Assembly: GCA_015680685.1 (NCBI GenBank)
Contig: MNCI01026324.1
Location: forward strand, 1-64,000
DNA length: 64,000 nt
Source of the DNA: Gnetum montanum
Taxonomy: Eukaryota; Streptophyta; Gnetopsida; Gnetales; Gnetaceae
Direction of reading: 5' to 3'
The position numbers were made by a program, and so were the translations under genes. A model generated the notes under the pieces. The model was not told the DNA's origin, did not search any database, and saw only the letters and a program-made list of their open reading frames with translations. Positions 1 through 10,202 of the stretch are shown here, one piece after another. Numbering within the stretch: the stretch's first letter is position 1; the number at the start of each line of letters is the position of its first letter.

Positions 1-589
1 AAATGTATAATAGCCAAGACTAAAAATTACCACCCAAGGCACAAGCATCTCTCAAGATACCATCACTTGTATTGTAAACTTAGTATTTAATTGGAAAAGT
101 TATGAGTATTCATTAGATGAAGGTTATGTATGATAACTTGAAAACGTAAGAAGGACTTTAGGAATAATTAAATTTTTCATGTTTATTGTTAGATAGAGTA
201 TGTGATGGTACTTAGTAAAATTAATGAATTTCTACACTTCCAAGGCCAAAAATGAAGGATTTGAGGTAATTGAAAAGGTCCAGGGTAACATTGAATAGAT
301 CAGGAGGCACAAAAAGTATAATGGGGTAGAATATGATAATGAAATTCATAAATAGAATGAGGAAAAAGGACATGTTATGGTGTAACCTTTGTAACTTACA
401 CTCATTGCACATCATCATCACATTATTTTATATCCTCCAAGCACTGCATTGCCAAATCTATTCTTTCCTTTATGATATAATGTTAGATATTCATTTAAAC
501 ATTGAGTTACATTGGGCTCAAACCATAGCATTAGTTTAGGATTTAGGAAGTCATAATGACCATTAAGAAAATGAAAACTTGATGTAATT
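1..589. other. AT-rich flank, no gene seen
   Basis: The short overlapping reading frames on both strands between 221 and 539 are low-complexity and share no recognisable motif. I see no coding, RNA or repeat signal here; the satellite motif of the following array becomes recognisable at about 590. Confidence 0.5.
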
Positions 590-3500
590 TTGGCCTATTA
601 GAAGGCACGAAGCATTTCAAAAGTCTGGTTCAAGTGTTGTGCAAGACGTTATGAGTAGGTTTGAAAATATAAGAAATTATTCCCTATTAGAAGGCTCAAA
701 TGCCTTTCATATGTTCCTTTACCTTTTGGAGGATGCTAGTCTGCACTTCATCGTAGTTTACCTAGACATTGTTGTTAGGTGATCCTCTGCCTTCTAGAAG
801 CCATAATCTCCAAGCAATTATTCATAACCAGAAGGTCTTAAGGCCTTCTGGATGATCTTCAAACTTTCGAATAACTCTCTCTTTTTCAATAGCCTAAAAT
901 TCCAAGTAATTGTTCCCTACCGGAAGGTTTGAGTTCCTTCTAGTTGGGATTGTGGGAGGTTGCTAGTCATAGTTCCTCATAGTTTAACTAGAATTTGTAA
1001 TCGGATGATCCTCTACCTTCTGAAAGCTACAATCTCAAAGCAAGTTTTTTCTTCCAGAAGGTTTGAGTGCTTGCTGGTAGGAATTGCGGGAGGGTGCTAG
1101 TAGCACATGCTCATAGTTTACCTAGACCTTTCTACCATATAATCCTTTACCTTTTAGAAGCCATAATCTCCAAGCAAATTAGTCATAATTGGAAGGTCTT
1201 AATGCCTTCTAGAAGCCATAATATCTAAGAAATTATTCATAACTGGAAGGTCTTAATGATTTTTGGAAGGTCTTAATTCCTTTTGGAAGGTTTTAATGCC
1301 TTTTAAATGACCCTCTTCCTTCTGGTAGTGTCAAATTACAAAAAACCGTTCCCTATTAGAGGTTTGGATGCCTTTCGGTTGGGACTGTGGGAGGGTGCTA
1401 GTCACACTTCCTCGTAGTTTAACTTGAATTTGTAACCAAATGACCCTCTGCCTTTTGCAAGGCATAATCTTGAAGCAATTATTCCCTTCTAGAAGGTCTA
1501 AGTACCTTTTAGTAGGGACTACAAGAGGATGCTACTAGCAAGTGCTCATAGTTTACCTAGACCTTGTTGTTAGATGATCCTCTGCCTTCCAGAAGCCATA
1601 TTCTGCAAGCAATTATTCATAATCGAAAGGTCTTAATGCCTTTCAAATGATCTTTAGCCTTTCAGATGATTCTCTTCCTTCTGATAGCATCAAATTACAA
1701 GTAACTGTTTCCTTTTGGAAGGTATGGGTGCCTTTCGGTTGGGATTGCGGGAGGGTGCTACTAGCACATGTTTGCGATTTACTTAAACCTTGCTACCAGA
1801 TGATCCTTTTCTTTCCAAAAGGCACAATATCCAAGTAATTATTCATAATCGGAAGGTATTAATAACTTCCCAATGACCCTCTTCCTTCTAGTAGCATCAA
1901 ATCACAAGCAATTATTTTCTTTTTGAAGGTTTGGGTGCCTTTTTGTTGGGATTGCAAGAGGGTGCTAGTAGCACTACCTCGTAGTTCAGCTACAATTTGC
2001 AACCAGATGATCCCTTGCCTTCTATAAGCCATAATCTAGGAGTAATTGTTTCCTTTTGAAAGATCTGAGTGCTTTTCGGTAGGGACTGTAGCAAGTTGTC
2101 GCTAGCACCTACTCGTAGTTTACCTAAACCTTGCTCCCATATGATCCTCTACCTTCTAGAAGCCACAATCTCCAAGAAATTATTCATAATTGAAAGATTT
2201 TAATGCTTTCCTGATGATCTTCAACCTTCTGGATGACCGTTTTCCTTTTGGTAACATCAAATTACAAGCAATTGTTCCCTTTTGGAAGGTCTGGGTGCCT
2301 TTCCAAAGGGACTATGGGAGGGTGCTAGTTGCACTTCCTTACCATTCAACTAGAATTTGCAATTGGATGTCCCTCTACCTTTTGAGAGTCATAATCTTAG
2401 AGCAATTTTTTCCTTCTAAAAGGTTTGAGTGTCTTCCAGTAGGGACCATGGGAGGGTGCTACTAGCACATCCTTATAGTTTATCTAAACCTTGTTGCTAG
2501 ATGAACCTCTACCTTTCGAAAGCCACAATCTCTATGTAATTATTCGCAACCAAAAGGTCTTAATGCCTTCTGGATGATCTTTAGTCTTCCACATGATTCT
2601 CTTCCTTCCAGTAGCATCAAATTACAAGGAATAGTTCTCTTTTGGTTGGTCTAGGTGCCTTTCGATTAGGATTGCATGAGGGTGCTAGTAGCACTTCCTC
2701 ATAATTTATCTAGACTTTGTAACTGGATGATCCTTTGCCTTCTAGAAGTCACAATCTCAGAGCAATTTTTCTCTTCTGGGAGGTCTAAGTGCCTTCCATT
2801 AGGGACTATGGAAAGGTGCTACTAGCATGTGCTCACAGTTTACATAGATCTTGTTGTCGAATGATCCTTTACCTTTTGGAAGCCATAATCTCCAAAAAAT
2901 TATTTGCAACTGGAAGGTATTAATGCCTTCTGGATGATCTTTAGCCTTTCGGATGATCCTCTTTCTTCGAATAACATCAAATTACAAGTAACTGTTCTCT
3001 CCCCGAATGTCTAGGTGCCTTCTGATTGGGACTGTAGGAGGGTGCTAGTAGCACTTCATTGNTTCAACTCAATGATACTTTGCCTTCACAAGCCATAATT
3101 TTGGAGCAATTGTTCCCTTTCAAAAGGTTTGAGTGCCTTCTAGTAGGAACTGCAGGAGGGTGCTACTAGCATCTCTTTACAGTTTACCTAGACCTTGTTT
3201 CTAGATGACCCTCTACCTTTTGGAAGCCATAATCTCTAAGCAATTATTCACAACTGGAAGGTCTTAATGCCTTTTAGGTGATTGTCAACCTTTCGGATGA
3301 TCTTTAGCCTTTCATTTAGTAGCATCAAATTACAAGTCATTGTTCGTTCATGGAATGTTTGGGTGCCTTCTGGTTGGGACTGCGGGAGGGTGCTAGTAGT
3401 AGTTTCTTGCAATTTAGCTAGAATTTGCAACTGGATAACTCTTTCCCTTTCGAAAGCAACAATCTTGGAGCAATTGTTTCCCCTTGGAAGGTTTGAGTGC

Positions 3501-3778
3501 CTTCTAATAGGAACTGCGGGAGGGTGCTACTAGAAAATGCTTGTAGTTTACCTAGACCTTGTTGCTAAATGACCTTATGCCTTTCGGAAGCCACAATTTT
3601 TAAGCAATTATTCACAAGCGAAAGTTCTTAATGCTTTTCAAATGATCTTTAGCTTTTCGCATGACCCTTTTCCTTCTGGTAGCATGAAATTACAAGCGAT
3701 TGTTCCCTCTCGGAAAGTCTAGGTGCCTTTTGGTTGGGACTGTGGGAGGATGCTAGTAGCAGGCCCTTGCAATTTACA
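590..3778 (+). repeat. Satellite-like tandem array, period about 360 bp (copy 1)
   Basis: A degenerate unit recurs throughout. It contains a GGGAGGGTGCTAGTAGCAC-like core, a segment like CAAATTACAAGCAATTGTTC and many CCTTCTGGAAGG-type dyads. The core recurs near 948, 1088, 1388, 1505, 1742, 1947, 2080, 2308, 2443, 2670, 2805, 3030, 3165, 3378, 3515 and 3740. From about 1950 on the spacings alternate between about 135 and 225 bp, so the higher-order period is about 360 bp made of two related half-units. Copies differ by many substitutions, so the array is old. Short reading frames here are translations of the repeat and are not genes. One undetermined base lies at 3062. A related block in the opposite orientation is at 47300-48740. 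Confidence 0.85.
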
Positions 3779-4929
3779 GAAGATGCGAGCATATACATGT
3801 CGTAGTCTCATTGTCAGTATGAGTATGCATTCATGTCAACATGAAACACATCTGTGAGCATGATGACACATTATCCATGTACATCAATAAAAAATTCACA
3901 ACATACATACCCACACCCTCACGAATGACATCATAGGCTTTGTAATTGCGAACGATAACCTTGTCCTGTTTAGTAATATGGGTCGATTTTATGAGATATG
4001 ATTTGTAATTTATCATTTATCACATTGGATGGGATATTGCGGGCATAGACATTGAAGCCGACACATAAAATCTTACAAGGATTGAGTGCTCTTGGACAAA
4101 TAGCACAAACATAGCACGAGAGACGGGCAATTCAAAAGGAACTGGGGGAAATTCGAAAGGAACTGAGGAACTCAATGTAGTTGCAATCCGAGGAACTCAA
4201 TGTAGTCGACAATAATAAAGAAAAATGCGATGGTGGTAGCATGAGCAAGTGGCATGGATTTCAGTACGATGGTGAAAAATTAAAAAATTACAATACATCT
4301 TAGAACGTATATGCAGGCTCCGTAGATAAACTATTTTTAAGGATGAGCACTATGTTTTTGTTATTTGTTCTTCAATTAATTATTTCCATCAATCATGTAA
4401 TTTTGCAGCAAAAATATAGCAAGAGTTATTTAGCTAAATGCAACTTTGTTAAATCTATTTTTATTTGCCATGAACAGAATGCACTTTCTATTTAATGACA
4501 CAATAAACTCTTCAATTTAAATTTAAATAAATAAAAAAAGTTCCGGTCCAATGACACAATAAACTCTTCGGTTTAAATTTAAATAAAAAATAAATAAAGC
4601 TCTGGCCCAGGGAGCAGAGATCCGTCAAAATTAGTCTTTGGCATGGCGCGACTTTGTGATTTGCCAACGACGGTCTATAAATGTTCCACGGAGTTTATAC
4701 CATCGTGGTGTCAGCCGCACGTTTTTCATTGAAATATCGTCTTCAATATCTCTCCAAAGTCCAATAATCAAACTCATTCATGAATGCACCAGCGTTATTG
4801 AGAGAGTTTTTCAACGTTGAAACAGACAGATGAATGTATCAACGCAACGTCAGTCATTGATAACCATGTTAGGAATCCGAACGTGGGATTTACTGCTGGT
4901 ATTTGGCGATTAAGATTCAGTGTATAGTG
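3779..4929. other. Unassigned non-coding stretch
   Basis: The satellite motif stops at about 3778. The rest has no convincing reading frame. A short direct duplication is visible at about 4495-4600, where a stretch on the pattern caataaactcttcrrtttaaatt is repeated. GC content and CpG rise from about 4640 towards the 106-bp repeat, unlike the surrounding AT-rich DNA, which may mark a promoter or a different source of DNA. Confidence 0.35.
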
Positions 4930-4938
4930 TATATAAAT
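4930..4938 (+). promoter_or_regulatory. TATA-box-like site upstream of the 106-bp array
   Basis: TATATAAAT lies in a locally GC- and CpG-richer stretch about 140 bp before the tandem array. It matches the plant TATA consensus, but no downstream coding region is recognisable, so any transcript would be non-coding or its gene is not visible. Weak evidence: such strings are common in AT-rich DNA. Confidence 0.25.
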
Positions 4939-5074
4939 CAACGATTCCAAAGAAATATAAGAATCAGCGTAGCAGACGCTCGTGCGATGACTGTATAGAA
5001 ATCTTACTTCATCGGTGCCGTGTTGTTCACTCTGAGACCGTTTGTACGCACTAGGACTGGCTTTAAAAACCTAG

Positions 5075-5710
5075 AACTTAAAACTTAAAGGCAATGCCGT
5101 ACTGCATTGGCCATGCTGGGGCCGTAACAATGACGGGTAAATTTTTTACCGAACATGAAAGACTATCTAACGGTTTAAGCAACTTAAAACTTAAAGGCAA
5201 TGCCGTACTGCATTGGCCATGCTGGGGCCGTAACAATGACGGGTAAATTTTTTACCGAACATGAAAGACTATCTAACGGTTTAAGCAACTTAAAACTTAA
5301 AGGCAATGCCGTACTGCATTGGCCATGCTGGGGCCGTAACAATGACGGGTAAATTTTTTACCGAACATGAAAGACTATCTAACGGTTTAAGCAACTTAAA
5401 ACTTAAAGGCAATGCCGTACTGCATTGGCCATGCTGGGGCCGTAACAATGACGGGTAAATTTTTTACCGAACATGAAAGACTATCTAACGGTTTAAGCAA
5501 CTTAAAACTTAAAGGCAATGCCGTACTGCATTGGCCATGCTGGGGCCGTAACAATGACGGGTAAATTTTTTACCGAACATGAAAGACTATCTAACGGTTT
5601 AAGCAACTTAAAACTTAAAGGCAATGCCGTACTGCATTGGCCATGCTGGGGCCGTAACAATGACGGGTAAATTTTTTACCGAACATGAAAGACTATCTAA
5701 CGGTTTAAGC
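5075..5710 (+). repeat. Six tandem copies of a 106-bp unit
   Basis: Units begin with AACTTAAAACTTAAAGGCAA at 5075, 5181, 5287, 5393, 5499 and 5605; the six copies read as identical by eye. A seventh copy breaks off after AACTT at 5711. Each unit contains short dyads: GGTAAA-TTT-TTTACC, CCGT-N7-ACGG, and an imperfect GGCAATGC/GCATTGGCC pair. It has no open frame through the array. Lack of divergence between copies contrasts with the decayed repeats around it and implies a recent expansion, strong homogenisation or an assembly effect. Not a CRISPR array, because there are no unique spacers. Confidence 0.95.
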
Positions 5711-8001
5711 AACTTTGCCATTGTAAAGCAGACAGGGATGAAGAGAAAGGAATAAGACCAAATGCTTAAAATTCACCGTCCAAGATTGTTACACTTACCT
5801 GGTTATCGTTTTTCTTAAGACTTTTGACAGTGTGAATGTATAAGAAACAGGAAGCTTTAAGGGAATTCATAAAAAGAGTAGCCGTAGCCATACCAACTCT
5901 TTGTAACAATTGACTTGCGAATCAGAAAGGTGCAGGGAATGGAAGCTTATCTTTGGGGTGGATTGGATTGTCAAATGAGTAACTACATGGCCACATACGG
6001 GATTAACGGGAGCAGCATGACAAAAACTCAGGTCTCTTAATTGCCTTGAGAGGGAAAATTTCAGCTATGCCCTTTCTTCACATCGTATACCGATAATTTT
6101 TTCCCTGAGAAGGGAATAGTGGGATTTTATTATTATCAAGGAAACTTTTTAAAATGTTTTTCTTTTGTGTGAAAAAACAAAGCCAACTGGGTAAACTGTA
6201 AAGTGTTAAAAGGCTGGATTAATAGCTTGATGGGTATTTGGCTATTTGCGGCTTGCATTCCTATGCCGTAATCTACAGAAGCAAGGTCTCGGGAAATTAT
6301 TCGACAAAACTTGCGAGAGTTTTCGGCAATGTTACCATTGCAAAGGACAGACACACAAATCAAAAATGTCCCAGTCAACGAAATCCATATCAGCCTCCTG
6401 ACCTACCTTACTTTGAACGTTTTGGAACCTCTTAATTATTCATTGCATCTCCAGATCAACTCAAATTTTGGAAACCATAAAGTTGTCACATGCTTTAAAA
6501 CAACGTCCTATTTTCAAGACTCATTAACTCCTTACTCTTACATGCAGAAACAAAGATGAACAAATTTTCGCCAATCCTGTTCATTTAGTTCTGATGTCGA
6601 CGACGCGACGCAGGGTTGAAAAATATTTTGTGGGGTTGAAAAATATTTTGTGGATCCGTGAATCTCATCTGACGGACTGTAGAGACCTTGAAAAACGTTT
6701 CTGTTTGGTTGAATTTGTGTCAAGATTCACGTGATTTAAAGCCGGGACAGTTTAATTTATGTCTTTATTTCAATTTGGTAAAACCTTTGTGAAATCCAAA
6801 GTTACAAAGTTAATTTCTTGGGAACTTTTAAACTTAGTCTTGCTCATCAGAATCCACCCCAAAACTTAGAGTTTCCAAATTATAAGTTTTACCATTAAGT
6901 TGACAATTTATGGTGGATGGATGGATTAATAAATTTAAAATTCTTTAATAACTTACATATCTTTAGACTTGATTTCTTAAGTTTTTTATTCCTAAAAATA
7001 CTCTAAATTTTTTTCTTTTTCAATGATAGGAGACTGAAGTTGTTCTCTCATTATCTTATCAGATTTGTGACATGGTTACATTCTTCTCTCTTTTTTCTAG
7101 AGTGTCATGTTGTCTATATATCTTGGGGAATACTTAAAGTCATTTTTTGGGTTCCAACACTCCTCCTTCTAGTTCCTTCTTTTTTCATGTAATGCAAATA
7201 TTATAGGTTTTAGGAATGCTTAGGTTGGAAGAGGAATTTATTATTTTATATTAGTAGTTTTAAATAAGGAGCTCATATGTATTATTTTGACATTGTAAAT
7301 TTAGTAGTTATAGGATATGACCTATCCAACAATTAATATGTAGTAGATTTCAACATCTTCAATGTTATTGAATTTATATTGATGCATTTAACATGAAATG
7401 AATAATATGTTTAGCCTCCTAATTTGTTTCATTTTGCTATCTTTAAGATTTACATGTATACTATTTAGCATAGAGATTTACACTTTTAGATTGGTATATT
7501 ACGCATACATGACTTATTAATTAAAACGTCTGATTTGCATTTTATAAGACAAGTTGAATTCTAATAAACTATTAAGCAAGAAATTATAAAAATTAAACTA
7601 ATTGAACAAATTCATCAACTTTAGCGACAAAAGAACTTTATTTGAATAACCATAAATTTCTTTTAAATGTAATAGGTATAAATATATTAGATCAGTGGCT
7701 GTTTTCATTTTTATATTTTTATAAGTTTAGCAAACCTTTTTGATTTAATGAAGGTTTTAAGCTTATGGTATTCCTATCCATCACTAAGGACAAAGTGCAT
7801 TGAGCAAGCAGACACAGTTTGTGGCTTACCATTTATTACGGTGACTACTAGAAAAGGACAGGTAAAATATAAGGAAGAAGGCTAAGAGCATGGCCTTTAA
7901 GGTATCCAAATAAATGCGCCGACACCCACTTTGATACCTAAATATATAAACTATATAGTGTCCTTGTATGATTTGAATCTTCAAATTATCTTTTCTTTTA
8001 A
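5711..8001. other. Non-coding stretch with diverged similarity to 12480-13000
   Basis: No gene is supported. A perfect 20-bp unit is duplicated at 6613-6652 (GGGTTGAAAAATATTTTGTG twice). The part from about 6200 to 6780 shares scattered blocks with 12480-13000 in the same orientation, for example GGATTAATAGCTT, TTTCGGCAATGT, a TTGA(A/C)AAACGT block and a TTTAATTT(A/G)(T/C)GTCTT block. From 6780 to about 7820 the sequence is AT-rich and featureless. Confidence 0.45.
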
Positions 8002-8112
8002 ACACCGTGTACCGTAAATAAATGTACCGTGTACCATAAATAAATGTACCGACACCGACACCGACACCCACCGTGTACCGTGTACCGACACCCACCGTGT
8101 ACCGACAGACAC
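8002..8112 (+). repeat. Promoter-proximal GTACCG/GACACC short tandem repeat
   Basis: The stretch is built from reiterated ACCGTGTACC, AAATAAATGTACCG and CCGACACC blocks, ending only about 12 bp before the TATA box of the RRP1-like gene. The minus-strand reading frame across it (a GVGVGVG-rich peptide) is an artefact of the repeat. Its position in the core promoter makes it a possible source of variable expression, but no known cis element is identified. Confidence 0.8.
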
Positions 8113-8123
8113 CTCTTCTATAC

Positions 8124-8132
8124 TATATAAAT
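8124..8132 (+). promoter_or_regulatory. TATA box of the RRP1-like gene
   Basis: TATATAAAT lies 100 bp upstream of the chosen ATG at 8232. With the usual plant spacing of about 30 bp, transcription would start near 8155-8165 and leave a leader of about 70 nt. The match and position are good; the start site itself is inferred. Confidence 0.6.
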
Positions 8133-8231
8133 GTACCATTCTTTACCGATGCCACACACCCACCGTTGTGAACGACTCAAACTTTGGTTCACAGAACAAA
8201 CTGAGGCGGAGCTCTGTGTGTACCTGCACCC

Positions 8232-9938
8232 ATGAACAGGACTGCAAACAAACTCGAGCACACAACAATGGCAATGGTGATGAACAACAGCAACAAGAAC
8301 AAGGTGGAGGTTGCAAGGCAAAGGCCATCAGCTCAAGCTTATGCCAACAATCATGATCACCCTGATGGTGATGATCTAGGCATCATACTGGAAGCATGCA
8401 TTACAGAAGCTGAAAGCAAACCATGTTACGTCATGAAAAGGTCTGCAATTTGCAAGTTCTTGCACAAGGTATTCGATTTTCTGTTGCAATCTTTGTGGCA
8501 GGAAACGTTAGTAGAGGTCTTCGTTGATTCCCTCTGTGCTGTGGTGGAGCGGAAAGCTTCAGGAAGCCCGGAAATCAACATGATTCTGGCAGAAATCTAT
8601 GCCGAGGTTCTCCACGAAAACATCGCCGCAGCTGCTATTGGTGGAGAAACATTTTCTGTGCATAACATGCTGTTGAAGCCTCTGTTTGTATTGCTGGCGC
8701 ATCCGTCCACCTCTCTATGTTTCTCGATTCCAGATCTCAATCCTGGCGGCCTGGCCATTGCAAAAAGCGTATTTTCGCTGCTTCTATCTAGCCCCGACTC
8801 TGCTCTGCAGCAGAACCTGGTGCTGGTCCGCAGCCTGGTCGAATCCGCCTTCTACACAGAAGAAAAAGAAAATCTGAACGAGATTTCCAAGATGTGCCTC
8901 AATGACTGTGTCAAGGATATGGAGCCCAATTCGGTGATTATTAGTGACGTAGAAGACACTGAGGAGGGTTCTGAAAAGGAAGTAGATTCTGTAAAGGAGT
9001 TGAATCTGAAAGATTCTGTGATCATGGATAAACAAGATTACGACTCTCACAAGGAAGAATGGGGCGATGATTGTGTGATTGTTAACCGGGAAGAGCAATT
9101 CGAGATGGCCGCTACGACTTCGATTACAAACCCTGGGAGCAGGAGTAGCCCCATTGGTAGCAGTAACGACAGCAGCGCAGGGAAGAGGAAGATGACGGAG
9201 CAGAAGAAGAGAGTGAGGTTTGCGCTCGAACAAAATGTGGAGTGGTGGCCAGGGACGCCATTGCCACCGGAGAGTCAACGTCTTCCGCCATCAGTCAAGC
9301 CTCGAGGCAGCGCCCTCAAGAAAGACGTTCCAGGAGGCCCTGTTCGCCCCGCCTACTTCACCAAAAGCAACATCCGCAGATCTCCTCAAGACCAGCTCAA
9401 CAACAACATGAACAACATCAACAAGAAGAAAATCGACAACAACAACATGAACGACTCTCACAAGCAAGAATGGGGCGATGATTCTGTGATTGTTAACGGG
9501 GAAGAGCAATTCGAGATGGCGGCTACCACTTCGATTACAAACCCTGGGAGCACGAGTAGCCCCATCGGTAGCAGTAACGGCAGCAATGCAGGGCAGAGGA
9601 AGATGACGGAGCAGAAGAAGAGAGTGAGGTTTGCGCTCGAACAAAATGTAGAGTGGTGGCCAGGGACGCCATTGCCACCGGAGAGCCAACGTCTTCCGCC
9701 ATCAGTCAAGCCTCGAGGCAGCGCCCTCAAGAAAGACGTTCCAGCAGGCCCTGTTCGCCCCGGCTACTTCACCAAAAGCAACATCCACAGATCTCCGCAA
9801 AACCAGCTCAACAAGAAGAGGAAAAAGAAAATTGACAACAACAACATGAACGACATCACCAACAGGAGGAGAGATCACCAGCAGCAGCAGGATGACCGCA
9901 TCCGGAAAGGCTCTTCCGCTGTCTCTCATCTTCTGTAA
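8232..9938 (+). CDS. RRP1/Nop52-like rRNA-processing protein with duplicated C-terminal module
   Basis: Predicted 568-residue nucleolar protein of the RRP1 (Nop52) family, which acts in pre-rRNA cleavage and 60S subunit maturation. Residues about 65-225 resemble the second half of the Nop52 domain: a helix ending in LWQETLVEVFVDSL, then EINMILAEIYAEVL, then LLKPLFVLLA. Residues about 326-360 carry a basic motif typical of plant RRP1 tails (KKRVRFALEQN, TPLPPES, RLPPS, PRGSALKK), repeated at about 463-497. The N-terminal part of the usual Nop52 domain is missing or replaced by a low-complexity Asn/His/Asp leader. The frame has no internal stop although canonical plant RRP1 genes have introns, so it may be a retrocopy-derived or remodelled gene. 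The ATG at 8232 is the first in this frame after the TATA box; in-frame ATGs a few codons later could serve. The stop codon overlaps a splice-donor consensus (see 9935-10095). It is the only likely host gene here. Confidence 0.7.
   Translation: MNRTANKLEHTTMAMVMNNSNKNKVEVARQRPSAQAYANNHDHPDGDDLGIILEACITEAESKPCYVMKRSAICKFLHKVFDFLLQSLWQETLVEVFVDSLCAVVERKASGSPEINMILAEIYAEVLHENIAAAAIGGETFSVHNMLLKPLFVLLAHPSTSLCFSIPDLNPGGLAIAKSVFSLLLSSPDSALQQNLVLVRSLVESAFYTEEKENLNEISKMCLNDCVKDMEPNSVIISDVEDTEEGSEKEVDSVKELNLKDSVIMDKQDYDSHKEEWGDDCVIVNREEQFEMAATTSITNPGSRSSPIGSSNDSSAGKRKMTEQKKRVRFALEQNVEWWPGTPLPPESQRLPPSVKPRGSALKKDVPGGPVRPAYFTKSNIRRSPQDQLNNNMNNINKKKIDNNNMNDSHKQEWGDDSVIVNGEEQFEMAATTSITNPGSTSSPIGSSNGSNAGQRKMTEQKKRVRFALEQNVEWWPGTPLPPESQRLPPSVKPRGSALKKDVPAGPVRPGYFTKSNIHRSPQNQLNKKRKKKIDNNNMNDITNRRRDHQQQQDDRIRKGSSAVSHLL
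9042..9852 (+). repeat. In-frame tandem duplication (about 411 bp) within the RRP1-like gene
   Basis: Unit 1 is 9042-9452 and unit 2 runs from 9453 to about 9852; both begin with GACTCTCACAAG. The offset is 411 bp, exactly 137 codons, so the frame is kept. Unit 2 is 12 bp shorter near its end, within an Asn/Lys-rich linker. Each unit encodes an acidic EEWGDD/QEWGDD stretch, a Ser/Gly linker, the KKRVRFALEQN motif, the PRGSALKK motif and a YFTKSNI stretch. The units are very similar, with few differences, so the duplication is fairly recent or the copies are under shared constraint. Confidence 0.95.
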
Positions 9939-10095
9939 GTTCAAAATTTCATGCAAAATCTGAGCTCTATGTTTGTTGTTTTCTCTCCCTTAGGGGGTCT
10001 GTTTCTTGCTCGTAAATTGCCGTATTCTTTTTTGGGACATGCAGATTTTTTATTTTTCCCTTTTGATTTTAATTTGCGGTTTTGGAATTTTTTAG
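9935..10095 (+). other. Possible last intron overlapping the annotated stop
   Basis: The stop TAA at 9936-9938 is part of TCTTCT|GTAAGTTC, a near-perfect plant 5' splice site. A candidate acceptor TTTTTTAG ends at 10095 after a T-rich, AT-rich stretch; alternatives end at 10101 and 10104. Removing 9935-10095 keeps the frame and adds a short tail that includes SSDLRKPWIL and stops at 10136-10138. The two transcript forms would differ only in the last dozen or so residues. Splicing is inferred from sequence only. Confidence 0.45.
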
Positions 10096-10136
10096 GTGCA
10101 GCAGGTCTTCTGATTTGCGGAAACCATGGATTCTCT

Positions 10137-10202
10137 AAGAAGAGAGTTTTAAAAACACAGAATCATGCAAAAGAAGAGAGTTTTAAAAACACAGAATCAT
10201 GC
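10137..10202 (+). repeat. 34-bp direct duplication in the 3' region of the RRP1-like gene
   Basis: Two copies starting AAGAAGAGAGTTTTAAAAAC at 10137 and 10171; the second is shortened by 2 bp at its end. A third, partial echo (TTTTAAAAACACA) follows at about 10220. It lies just after the possible spliced stop, so probably in the 3' UTR. Confidence 0.9.

Noticed and set aside
1647-3533. Several 60-90-codon plus-strand frames with a shared FWKVWVPF-like phrase
   Set aside because: They are the satellite unit read in one frame; no start or splice signal is conserved and other units are closed.
5075-5710. CRISPR-like array
   Set aside because: The units abut without unique spacers and the context is eukaryotic; it is a simple tandem repeat.
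7826-8095. Minus-strand frame starting with a GVGVG-rich peptide
   Set aside because: It translates the GTACCG/GACACC short repeat and AT-rich flank.
8784-9956. Minus-strand and alternate plus-strand frames of up to 164 codons over the RRP1-like gene
   Set aside because: They are shadows of the GC-richer, repetitive coding sequence; the plus-strand 568-codon frame has the homology.
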